DNA from: Streptomyces sp. NBC_00102
GTDB taxonomy: Bacteria; Actinomycetota; Actinomycetes; Streptomycetales; Streptomycetaceae
Direction: 5' to 3'
Length of the DNA stretch: 64,000 bases
Assembly: GCF_026343115.1 (NCBI RefSeq)
Contig: NZ_JAPEMC010000001.1
Coordinates: 4,793,501-4,857,500 of the forward strand
A program made the position numbers and the translations under genes. Position 1 is the first letter of the stretch. The number at the start of each line of letters is the position of its first letter. Positions 39,582-47,288 of this stretch are shown here, piece by piece. The notes under the pieces are model-generated. The model saw only the letters and a program-made list of their open reading frames with translations, ran no database searches and had not been told where the DNA came from.

Positions 39582-40505
39582 TCACGGGCGGGACGCGGGG
39601 GCGAGGGGCCCGGGGTCTCCGGGCAAGGCTCGGAGGCCGGACCAGAACGCCACCAGCGCGGCGGCCGTCTCCCGGGGGCGGCCGGTGTTGGGGGAGTGCT
39701 CGGCGCCCGCGATCGTGGTGCGACGGGCGCCCAGGCGGCCGGCCATCGCGGTGAGCAGACCGACCGGCCACACGTCGTCGGACTCCCCGGAGAGGACGTG
39801 GACGGGCAGGCCCGTGGCGGCCAGCTCGTCCACCCGGTCCGGCTCCACGGACAGCTGCCGGCCGGTGGCGAGCAGCTGCGCGGGATCGTTCGACAGCCAC
39901 CGGCGGCGCAGGTCCTCGCCGTCGCCCCGGTCAACGCCACCGCCATCGATGGCGCTGGCATCCTCCGGTGGGTCCAACGCCCGCATCGCTTCCCACACTT
40001 GACTCATCGTCAGCGCCGACAGTGCCTCGCCGAGCAGCTTCACCTTCTCCCGCTGTCCCGCGGAGACCTCGGCCGGGCCGGACGACATCAGCGTCAGCGA
40101 GCGGAAGGGCGCGGGGTCCGAGAGGACGGCCGCCCGGGCGATCTGGCCGCCCAGCGAATGGCCCAGCAGGTGCAGCGGGGTGCCGTCGCCGCTGCCGAGT
40201 GCCTTCGCCTGCGCATGTACGTCCCGCGCCAACTCGCCCTGTGCGTAATCTGCCTGACGGCCCGTCCCCTGACTCTCGTACTGCCCACGGCCGTCCACCG
40301 CGACGACCCGGAAGCCGGCCGCGGTGAGCGGTTCGAGGAGGGCGACGAAGTCCTCCTTGCTCCCGGTGTAGCCGGGGAGCATCAGGACCGTGCCGCGCAC
40401 GTCCGCCGACGGCACGGCGTCCAGAACGGCGAAGTCGCCGCGCGGGGTGCGCAGAGCGCGGGCGCGGGCACAGGGAGGCGGGGTGAACGTCGGCGGGCGG
40501 CTCAT
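39582..40505 (-). CDS. Alpha/beta hydrolase
   Basis: A 307-residue protein from ATG 40505. The alpha/beta-hydrolase fold is clear: LMLPGYTGSKEDFVALLEPL is the oxyanion region, VVAVDGRGQYESQ follows, S117 in LLGHSLGGQIAR is the nucleophile, SGESDDVWP carries the Asp and IAGAEHSPNTGRP the His. It has no signal peptide, so it is cytosolic. The substrate cannot be predicted. Its stop is close to that of the convergent NYN-domain gene, with 15 bp between, and no hairpin separates them. Confidence 0.88.
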   Translation of the reverse strand: MSRPPTFTPPPCARARALRTPRGDFAVLDAVPSADVRGTVLMLPGYTGSKEDFVALLEPLTAAGFRVVAVDGRGQYESQGTGRQADYAQGELARDVHAQAKALGSGDGTPLHLLGHSLGGQIARAAVLSDPAPFRSLTLMSSGPAEVSAGQREKVKLLGEALSALTMSQVWEAMRALDPPEDASAIDGGGVDRGDGEDLRRRWLSNDPAQLLATGRQLSVEPDRVDELAATGLPVHVLSGESDDVWPVGLLTAMAGRLGARRTTIAGAEHSPNTGRPRETAAALVAFWSGLRALPGDPGPLAPASRP

Positions 40506-40568
40506 GGGACGAGGTTAGAGCCTGCGCGGAGCAGTCCCCGCGCACCGGGGGGACGGGGACCCGCAAAC

Positions 40569-40617
40569 GCCGGACGGCCCCGTTCCCCCCGGTGTGCGGG
40601 GAACGGGGCCGTCCGGC
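40569..40617 (-). terminator. Very strong terminator after the RNA helicase gene
   Basis: A perfect 20-base stem: 40569-40588 pairs with 40598-40617 (GCCGGACGGCCCCGTTCCCC and its complement), with a nine-base loop. Confidence 0.85.
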
Positions 40618-40643
40618 TGCTGCTGCGTGCGTGCCCGGCCGGG

Positions 40644-42854
40644 TCAGCTCTCGGCCGACGCGGCCCCGGTGGTCGCTGGGCGCGTCGTACGGCGACGGCG
40701 GGTCCGGGCCGGGGCCTCGGCCGCCTCGCTCGCCACGGCCTCCGCCTCGGGGACCACGGAGGTCTCCGGCTTGGCGACGGCGCGGCGACGGCGCTTCGGC
40801 TTCTCCTCCACGGCGTCGGCCGGTGCGGCCACGGCCGCCTCGGGCTCGGCCTTCACGGCCGTCTTCGGCGCTGCTGCCTTGCGGGTCCGGGGCTTCGCCT
40901 CGGCCGTGGTGGCGGCCTTCGCCTCGCCGGCCGGCTTCGTGGCCGTACGGGGACGGCGGCGCGTCCGGCTCTCGGACTCGGGCTCCGACGGCGGGGCGAT
41001 CTGGAAGTCGACCTCGTCCACGACGGGCTTCACGACCCGGGGGCGGCGGCGCGGCTTCGTCTCGGGCTCGGCGGCGGGCTCGGTGAAGCCCACCGCGACG
41101 GCCACGGTCTGGAACTCCGGCTCGGCCGGTGCGGCGGCACGGGTGCGGCGGCGACGCGCCGGCGGCTTGGTGGCCTCGGCGGCCGGAGCCTCGACGACGG
41201 CCACGGGAGCCTCCACCACCGCCACGGGAGCCGCGGCTGCCGCCTCGGCGGCGACGGCCTCCGCGACGCCGACCCGGCCACGACGGCGGCGGCGCGGGGT
41301 GCGCGGCTCCGTCGTCACGGCGGCCTCGGCGCTCTCCGGAGCCGGTACGGCCTCGGCCGCGGGAGCGGGCACCGTGGCGGCGCCCTCCTCCTGGCCGCTT
41401 CCGCCACGGGTGCGGCGGCGCTGGCGCGGGGTGCGCGCGGGGCGCTCCTCACGGGCCTCACGGGCGGGACCGGACGAGGCGGGCGCCTTGCGGCCCCGGC
41501 CACCGGTCTCGCCGAGGTCCTCCAGCTCCTCCGCGCGCAGACCCGCACGGGTCCGCTCGGCCCGCGGCAGTATGCCCTTGGTGCCCTCGGGGATGCCGAG
41601 GTCGGAGAAGAGGTGCGGCGAGGTGGAGTACGTCTCCGGCGGGTCCGGGAACTTCAGGTCCAAGGCCTTGTTGATCAGCTGCCAGCGCGGGATGTCGTCC
41701 CAGTCCACCAGCGTGACCGCGGTGCCCTTGGCGCCCGCGCGGCCGGTGCGGCCGATGCGGTGCAGGTAGGTCTTCTCGTCCTCGGGGGACTGGTAGTTGA
41801 TGACGTGGGTCACACCCTCGACATCGATACCGCGCGCGGCGACGTCGGTGCAGACGAGGACGTCGACCTTGCCGTTGCGGAAGGCGCGCAGCGCCTGCTC
41901 GCGGGCGCCCTGGCCGAGGTCGCCGTGGACCGCGCCGGAGGCGAAACCGCGCTTCTCCAGCTGCTCCGCGATGTCGGCGGCGGTGCGCTTGGTGCGGCAG
42001 AAGATCATCGCGAGTCCCCGGCCGTCGGCCTGGAGGATGCGCGAGACCATCTCGGGCTTGTCCATGTTGTGCGCCCGGTACACGAACTGGGTCGTGTTCT
42101 TGACCGTCGTGCCCTCGTCGTCGGGCGACGTGGCGTTGATGTGCGTGGGCTGCGACATGTAGCGGCGGGCGAGGCTGATCACGGCGCCGGGCATCGTCGC
42201 CGAGAAGAGCATGGTCTGGCGCTTCGCCGGCAGCATCGTGAGGATGCGCTCGACGTCGGGCAGGAAGCCCAGGTCCAGCATCTCGTCGGCCTCGTCGAGG
42301 ACGAGGGCGCGGATGTGGGACAGGTCCAGCTTGCGCTGGCCCGCAAGGTCGAGCAGCCGGCCGGGGGTGCCGACGACCACGTCGACGCCCTTCTTCAGCG
42401 CCTCGACCTGGGGCTCGTACGCCCGGCCGCCGTAGATGGCCTGGACGCGGACGTTACGGACCTTGCCCGCGGTGAGGAGGTCGTTGGTGACCTGCTGGCA
42501 GAGCTCGCGCGTGGGAACGACGACGAGCGCCTGCGGGGCGTCGGTCAGCTTCTCGGGCGCGGCACGGCCCGCCTCGACGTCGGCGGGGACGGTGACGATC
42601 TCCAGGAGCGGCAGACCGAAGCCCAGCGTCTTGCCGGTGCCGGTCTTCGCCTGGCCGATGACGTCGCTGCCGGAGAGCGCGACGGGGAGAGTCATCTCCT
42701 GGATCGGGAAGGGGGACGTGATGCCGACGGCTTCGAGGGCCTCGGCCGTCTCGGGGAGAATCCCGAGGTCGCGGAAGGTAGTCAGGGTGCTGCCTCTTCT
42801 GTGAGACGCGGACCGAGGCGAACGCTGGGGGTCGTACCGTGCCGGGTTGGTCAT
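40644..42854 (-). CDS. DEAD-box RNA helicase with long Arg-rich tail
   Basis: A 736-residue protein from ATG 42854. The DEAD-box core covers about 25-400: Q motif region GITSPFPIQEMTL, motif I AKTGTGKT (69-76), VVPTREL, TPGRLLD, DEAD (187-190), FSATMP, ARGIDVEGV, and HRIGRTGRAG (motif VI). About 290 C-terminal residues are low-complexity, alternating acidic/Ala/Pro stretches with Arg clusters such as RRRRTRGG, RRRRRGRVG, KRRRRAVA and RTRRRRTTRP, likely disordered and RNA-binding. It belongs to the RhlE/CshA group and corresponds by neighbourhood to Rv3211. Role: RNA unwinding in decay or ribosome assembly, possibly cold-responsive. Confidence 0.93.
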   Translation of the reverse strand: MTNPARYDPQRSPRSASHRRGSTLTTFRDLGILPETAEALEAVGITSPFPIQEMTLPVALSGSDVIGQAKTGTGKTLGFGLPLLEIVTVPADVEAGRAAPEKLTDAPQALVVVPTRELCQQVTNDLLTAGKVRNVRVQAIYGGRAYEPQVEALKKGVDVVVGTPGRLLDLAGQRKLDLSHIRALVLDEADEMLDLGFLPDVERILTMLPAKRQTMLFSATMPGAVISLARRYMSQPTHINATSPDDEGTTVKNTTQFVYRAHNMDKPEMVSRILQADGRGLAMIFCRTKRTAADIAEQLEKRGFASGAVHGDLGQGAREQALRAFRNGKVDVLVCTDVAARGIDVEGVTHVINYQSPEDEKTYLHRIGRTGRAGAKGTAVTLVDWDDIPRWQLINKALDLKFPDPPETYSTSPHLFSDLGIPEGTKGILPRAERTRAGLRAEELEDLGETGGRGRKAPASSGPAREAREERPARTPRQRRRTRGGSGQEEGAATVPAPAAEAVPAPESAEAAVTTEPRTPRRRRRGRVGVAEAVAAEAAAAAPVAVVEAPVAVVEAPAAEATKPPARRRRTRAAAPAEPEFQTVAVAVGFTEPAAEPETKPRRRPRVVKPVVDEVDFQIAPPSEPESESRTRRRPRTATKPAGEAKAATTAEAKPRTRKAAAPKTAVKAEPEAAVAAPADAVEEKPKRRRRAVAKPETSVVPEAEAVASEAAEAPARTRRRRTTRPATTGAASAES

Positions 42855-43169
42855 CCGGCCCTGGGAGGGCGCGGGTGGCGCGGGACCACTGCCGTCGCTC
42901 GAGCGCTCGTGCCGCTGAGGGGGCCCCTCATCTGCGGTCGTACGGTGTGTACGACCCGCGTGGAGGGCTGTCGGGTCGGAGCCGATCGGGCCTCCGACCG
43001 GGCATCCTCATTCAAGGTCGCGCCCTTGGCATACGAAAATGCTCAGTAGGCGCATTACCACTGTACCCCGGATTCGCGCATGTGTGTTGGGCGAATTCAT
43101 CGGAACGGTGTGATCCCGGTCGTGGACCGGGCCCTTACCACCAGGGCCGTGCGGGCTATTGTGCGCTCC

Positions 43170-43916
43170 ATGGAGACGCCTGACAACGCCGCTCGCACGC
43201 CCGACGAAGCCCCCGCCCCCACCGGCATCGCCGCCGGAAGCTGGTCGACGGCATCGGTCGACCCGCATTACCGCGCCGCCGTGGTGGATCTGCTGGGCGC
43301 CCTCGCGTACGGGGAGCTCGCCGCTTTCGAGCGGCTCGCCGAGGACGCCAAACTCGCGCCCACCCTCGGGGACAAGGCGGAACTGGCGAAGATGGCCTCG
43401 GCGGAATTCCATCATTTCGAGCAGCTCACCAAGCGGCTCTCGGACATCGGCGAGAACCCGACGGGGGCCATGGAGCCGTTCGCCAAGGCGCTCGACGACT
43501 TCCACCGCCAGACCGCACCTTCCGACTGGCTGGAGGGCCTGGTCAAGGCGTACGTCGGCGACTCGATCGCCAGCGACTTCTACCGGGAGGTCGCCATCCG
43601 GCTCGACGCGGACACCCGCGATCTGGTGCTCGCCGTCCTGGACGACACCGGCCACGGGAACTTCGCGGTGGAGAAGGTGCGCGCCGCCATCGAGGCCGAG
43701 CCCCGCGTCGGCGGCCGGCTCGCCCTCTGGGCCCGGCGGCTGATGGGCGAGGCGCTCTCGCAGGCGCAGCGGGTGGTCGCCGACCGCGACGCGCTGTCGA
43801 CGATGCTCGTGGGCGGCGTGGCGGACGGTTTCGACCTGGCCGAGGTCGGCCGGATGTTCTCCCGCATCACCGAGGCGCACACCAAGCGGATGGCCGCCCT
43901 GGGCCTCGCCGCCTGA
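43170..43916 (+). CDS. Ferritin-like (MiaE-like) fold protein
   Basis: ATG 43170 (METPDNAARTPDEAPAPTG), 248 residues. After an Ala/Pro-rich 30-residue lead comes an all-helical domain with carboxylate and His residues suited to a di-iron site (ALAYGELAAFERLAEDAKLA, MASAEFHHFEQLTKRL, FYREVAIRLD, HTKRMAALGL). It corresponds to a conserved actinobacterial protein next to the RhlE helicase (Rv3210c region). Whether it hydroxylates a tRNA or something else is unknown. TTACCA-16-TATTGT ends seven bases before the ATG, suggesting a leaderless transcript. It is divergent from the helicase. Confidence 0.8.
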   Translation: METPDNAARTPDEAPAPTGIAAGSWSTASVDPHYRAAVVDLLGALAYGELAAFERLAEDAKLAPTLGDKAELAKMASAEFHHFEQLTKRLSDIGENPTGAMEPFAKALDDFHRQTAPSDWLEGLVKAYVGDSIASDFYREVAIRLDADTRDLVLAVLDDTGHGNFAVEKVRAAIEAEPRVGGRLALWARRLMGEALSQAQRVVADRDALSTMLVGGVADGFDLAEVGRMFSRITEAHTKRMAALGLAA

Positions 43917-43936
43917 CGCGACGCCCGGGACACGCC

Positions 43937-44212
43937 CTACCGTGCGGCCGGTGTACCGGTGATCCGGCTCCGGCCGCGCGGCCGGAGCAGCAGAGACAGG
44001 GTCACCGTGCCGACGACCAGTGCGCCGGCGACCGTCGCCGTGGCATGTCCGGACTCCAGCACACCGTCCGTCAGATACGCCCCGAACAGGGCCCCCAGAG
44101 CGCCGGTGGGATAGACCGCGCGGGCCGACGGGAGCCGGCCGGGCAGGACGTGGAGGGCGGCCCAGGCAAGGGCGAGCCCGACCACGACGGAGCCGAAGGT
44201 TTCCCAGATCAC
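43937..44212 (-). CDS. Small membrane protein, unknown function
   Basis: A 91-residue product from GTG 44212 (MIWETFGSVVVGLALAWAAL), with AGGTGATG upstream. Three hydrophobic segments are visible: VVVGLALAWAALHVL, TGALGALFGAYLTDGVL and TATVAGALVVGTVTLSLLL, and a basic tail RPRGRSRITG. No family recognised. It is convergent with the ferritin-like gene and has no partner nearby. Function unknown. Confidence 0.65.
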   Translation of the reverse strand: MIWETFGSVVVGLALAWAALHVLPGRLPSARAVYPTGALGALFGAYLTDGVLESGHATATVAGALVVGTVTLSLLLRPRGRSRITGTPAAR

Positions 44213-44415
44213 GGAGCATCACCTCGCGGATTCGTCGGGCGGTCCCGTCGGCGCGGGACGCGGGCGACGGGGGTGGGCCGGAAGGCCCTGTGCCGTCCTA
44301 CCCGTGACCTGCGTCACGCAACCCTTCCGGGTTCCGGGGAAACCTTTCGGCGGAGCGCCGTGTTCCGTGGGGGCGGACCTGGGGCGACCTGGGACGGCGT
44401 GCTCCCCGGACACGC

Positions 44416-44452
44416 GGAACGGCCCGGCGGGAGGATCCCGCCGGGCCGTTCC
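44416..44452. terminator. Perfect hairpin after the DUF3107 gene
   Basis: GGAACGGCCCGGCGGGA (44416-44432) pairs perfectly with its complement (44436-44452) around the three-base loop GGA. It lies 3' of the minus-strand gene ending at 44475. Confidence 0.8.
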
Positions 44453-44474
44453 GTCGTGCTGCGCGTGGTGCCGC

Positions 44475-44702
44475 TTACAGCGCGCCGAACCCGACACGCC
44501 GGGCCGTCGGCTCGCCGATCTCGACGTACGCGATCCGGTCGGCCGGCACGAGGACCTTGCGGCCCTTCTCGTCCGTGAGGCTGAGCAGCCGCGCCTTGCC
44601 GCCGAGCGCCTCGGCGACCGCGCTCTCGACGTCCTCGGCGGAAAGCCCGCTCTCCAGAACGATCTCGCGGGGCGTGTGCTGCACCCCGATCTTGACCTCC
44701 AC
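44475..44702 (-). CDS. DUF3107 small conserved protein (TB9.4-like)
   Basis: A 75-residue protein from GTG 44702. MEVKIGVQHTPREIVLESGL, SAEDVESAVAEALGGKARLL and the closing LVPADRIAYVEIGEPTARRV are the whole DUF3107 domain, as in mycobacterial Rv3208A. It folds as a small alpha/beta protein; no activity is known. It lies between the ferritin-like protein and the TetR gene, the same order as in mycobacteria (Rv3208-Rv3208A-Rv3210c-Rv3211). The gap of 299 bp to the TetR stop holds two tandem 15-bp units (44797-44826) and nothing else recognised. Confidence 0.88.
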   Translation of the reverse strand: MEVKIGVQHTPREIVLESGLSAEDVESAVAEALGGKARLLSLTDEKGRKVLVPADRIAYVEIGEPTARRVGFGAL

Positions 44703-45001
44703 GGCTATGTCCCTCCGACGGTCAGTCCCTGCGCGGTAGCCGCGCCGTACGCAGCCACATTAGCCCGGTGGGCCGAGCGCCCACGGCCCGACCGGCCACG
44801 CCCGCAGCGAACACGCCCGCAGCGAACACGCCCGGCGCCGTGAGGGCCTCCCGTCCGGATCGTGCCGGACTCGCGGGGTCCTGTGCCGCACTTCGCGGCG
44901 TTGTCGTCGGCCGACGACGCTCCGCGTCGCCTTCCTCCTCCGCCGCGCGGCGCACGGCACGGGCCCCGCTCCCCGGTCCGGCCCGATGCGAACGGAAGAC
45001 C

Positions 45002-45637
45002 CTATTCGGTCCCGTGCAGCGGGAAGCCGGCGATACCGCGCCAGGCGAGCGAGGTGAGCAGCTGCACCGCGGTGTCCCGGGGGATGCCGGAGGGGCTGGA
45101 GAGCCAGTAACGGGCCACCACCTGGGCGACCCCGCCCAGACCGACGGCGAGCAGCATCGATTCGTCTTTGGACTGGCCCGTGTCGCCCGCGATCACGTCG
45201 GAGATCGCCTCGGCGCACTGGAGGGACACCCGGTCCACCCGCTCGCGCACGGCGGGCTCGTTGGTCAGGTCCGACTCGAAGACCAGACGGAAGGCGCCGC
45301 CCTCGTCCTCCACGTACGCGAAGTAGGCGTCCATGGTGGCCTCGACGCGCTGCTTGTTCTCCGTCGTCGACGCGAGGGCGGTGCGCACCGCCTGGAGCAG
45401 CGACTCGCAGTGCTGGTCCAGGAGTGCGAGGTACAGCTCCAGTTTCCCGGGGAAGTGCTGGTAGAGCACCGGCTTGCTGACGCCCGCCCGTTCGGCGATG
45501 TCGTCCATCGCCGCGGCGTGGTACCCCTGCGCGACGAAGACCTCCTGGGCGGCGCCCAGAAGCTGATTGCGTCGGGCGCGGCGGGGCAGGCGAGTGCCCC
45601 GCGGGCGCGCTGCCTCTGTCTGCTCGATGGCGCTCAC
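45002..45637 (-). CDS. TetR-family transcriptional regulator
   Basis: GTG 45637 (MSAIEQTEAARPRGTRLPRR) behind GGGAGGCGGC, rather than the longer frame to 45697; 211 residues. The N-terminal HTH is RRNQLLGAAQEVFVAQGYHA with AAMDDIAERAGVSKPVLYQH and FPGKLELYLALLD. The C-terminal ligand domain contains AFRLVFESDLTNEPAVRERV. It matches the position of Rv3208. A candidate operator GTACTTTTGGGTAAC lies upstream (45699-45713), so it may be autoregulated and may also control the opposite-strand or DUF3107 genes. Ligand unknown; an acyl or lipophilic compound would be typical. Confidence 0.88.
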   Translation of the reverse strand: MSAIEQTEAARPRGTRLPRRARRNQLLGAAQEVFVAQGYHAAAMDDIAERAGVSKPVLYQHFPGKLELYLALLDQHCESLLQAVRTALASTTENKQRVEATMDAYFAYVEDEGGAFRLVFESDLTNEPAVRERVDRVSLQCAEAISDVIAGDTGQSKDESMLLAVGLGGVAQVVARYWLSSPSGIPRDTAVQLLTSLAWRGIAGFPLHGTE

Positions 45638-45984
45638 GCCGCCTCCCAAATGTGTGATCCGACACGGTGTCCAGTGCTTGCCGCGCCGCATGGCCATCGT
45701 ACTTTTGGGTAACCCCGGTGCGCGCGGCGCGGACGCAGAATTTCACGGACCGGACAACTCCGGAAGCCACGGACCGGGGTCACATCCTCGGCCGGGCCGG
45801 GACGAACCGGTCCTGAACTGCATGTTTCACCGGTAATCGCGGCACGCGGAGAGAGTTTCGGCCATTTCCCGGCGCCGCGGCAGGGCTGTCCCGCCGCCGC
45901 TTCCGGCAGGCGGCGCGCACGCCGCCCTCTCACCGGCCTCGACCGTGCGCCGGGCCCGGCGGCGGCCGGTGGGGTGCGGACCGC
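45638..45984. other. Intergenic region with candidate TetR operator
   Basis: 347 bp upstream of the TetR gene. GTACTTTTGGGTAAC (45699-45713), read on the minus strand as GTTACCCAAAAGTAC, is an imperfect inverted repeat of the GTnAC...GTAC type often bound by TetR proteins. The remainder holds no gene, strong hairpin or repeat that I can support. Confidence 0.35.
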
Positions 45985-46200
45985 TCAGCGGTAGTCGTCC
46001 TCGTGTTCGGCGACCACCTTGGTCTGTTCCGCGACGTCGGCCTCGTCGGCCTCCTCGGTACCGGCCTCCGTCTGCGGCTCGTCGTCCTCCTGCCGGACCT
46101 CCGTCCGCTGCTCCGCGGCGTCCGCGGCGGGGGTCTCCAGGCCCGGCGGGTCCGGCTGCTCGTCCAGAAACGTCTCCGGGTCCCTCGGGTCGACCGTCAT
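45985..46200 (-). CDS. Small acidic hypothetical protein
   Basis: A 71-residue protein from ATG 46200 behind AAGGGAGTCACC. It is strongly acidic and Gln/Glu/Asp-rich (PETFLDEQPDPPGLETPAAD, EVRQEDDEPQTEAGTEEADE) and likely disordered, ending EHEDDYR. No domain is recognised. The good ribosome binding site and sustained codon bias support it as real. It is divergent from the alpha/beta hydrolase gene. Confidence 0.65.
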   Translation of the reverse strand: MTVDPRDPETFLDEQPDPPGLETPAADAAEQRTEVRQEDDEPQTEAGTEEADEADVAEQTKVVAEHEDDYR

Positions 46201-46314
46201 GGTGACTCCCTTCCGTCCCTCATCCGAAGCCTATGAGCGTTACCCCTGCCCCGCGATGCGGCCTGTGACCGCGAACACATGAATCAGTGCGTGATCGTCT
46301 CGTAACATTGCCGC

Positions 46315-47280
46315 ATGTCTTCGACCGAGCTGCCGGGTGTCGCCGCCGCCGCCGCGGCGGTTGCCCCCACGGTCAGTGCCGTGCACGTCGGGTCCGGGGA
46401 GAGTCTGCGTACCGTCCCCCTGGCCGGACTGAGCCTGACCGTCCGTTCCCGGCCCGGCGTGCGCGCCGGGCTCCCTCCGGCGCTGTACGTCCACGGACTC
46501 GGCGGTTCCTCGCAGAACTGGTCGGCCCTGATGCCGCTGCTGGCGGACGTCGTGGACGGCGAGGCGGTCGATCTGCCGGGCTTCGGGGACTCCCCGCCAC
46601 CGGACGACGGCGCGTACTCGGTGACCGCGCACGCCCGGGCGGTGATCCGGCTGCTCGACGCGCAGCGGCGCGGGCCGGTCCACCTCGTCGGCAACTCCCT
46701 GGGCGGCGCGGTCTCCACCCGGGTCGCCGCGGTCCGCCCCGACCTGGTGCGCACCCTCACCCTGGTCTCGCCCGCGCTGCCGGAGATCCGGGTCCAGCGC
46801 CCGGCCGTGCCGACCGGGCTGCTGGCACTCCCCGGTGTCGCGGCGCTCTTCTCCCGGCTCAGCCGGGGCATGTCCGCCGAGCAGCGCACCCGCGGGGTCA
46901 TGGCACTCTGTTACGGCGATCCGGGGCGGATCACCGAGGAGGGGTTCCGCCAGGCGGTGGCCGAGATGGAACGGCGGATGGAACTGCCGTACTTCTGGGA
47001 CGCCATGGCGCGTTCCGCCCGTGGCATCGTCGACGCGTACACGCTCGGCGGGCAGCAGGGACTGTGGCGCCAGGCCGAGCGGGTGCTCGCGCCGACGCTC
47101 CTGGTGTACGGCGGACGGGACAAGCTGGTCTCGTACCGGATGGCGCGCAAGGCGTCCGAGGCGTTCCGCGACTCGCGCCTGCTGTCGCTGCCCGAGGCCG
47201 GGCACGTGGCGATGATGGAGTACCCGGAGACGGTCGCCCAGGCGGTCCGGGAACTGGTGGAAGACAACGGCGGGAGCTGA
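46315..47280 (+). CDS. Alpha/beta hydrolase
   Basis: A 321-residue protein from ATG 46315. It has LYVHGLGGSSQNWSALMPLL as the oxyanion region, VDLPGFGDSPPPDDGAYSVT, S128 in LVGNSLGGAVSTRV as nucleophile, VYGGRDKLVSYRMARK with the Asp and PEAGHVAMMEYPETVAQ with the His. It has no signal peptide. Family members are esterases, C-C hydrolases or haloperoxidase-like; substrate unknown. It lies eight bases upstream of the DUF3152 gene and is probably co-transcribed with it. Confidence 0.88.
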   Translation: MSSTELPGVAAAAAAVAPTVSAVHVGSGESLRTVPLAGLSLTVRSRPGVRAGLPPALYVHGLGGSSQNWSALMPLLADVVDGEAVDLPGFGDSPPPDDGAYSVTAHARAVIRLLDAQRRGPVHLVGNSLGGAVSTRVAAVRPDLVRTLTLVSPALPEIRVQRPAVPTGLLALPGVAALFSRLSRGMSAEQRTRGVMALCYGDPGRITEEGFRQAVAEMERRMELPYFWDAMARSARGIVDAYTLGGQQGLWRQAERVLAPTLLVYGGRDKLVSYRMARKASEAFRDSRLLSLPEAGHVAMMEYPETVAQAVRELVEDNGGS

Positions 47281-47288
47281 TCCGGGGC

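Noticed and set aside
39696..43049. An 1117-codon plus-strand open frame.
   Set aside because: Antisense to the DEAD helicase and hydrolase genes, with a Gly/Arg/Leu-rich product without domains.
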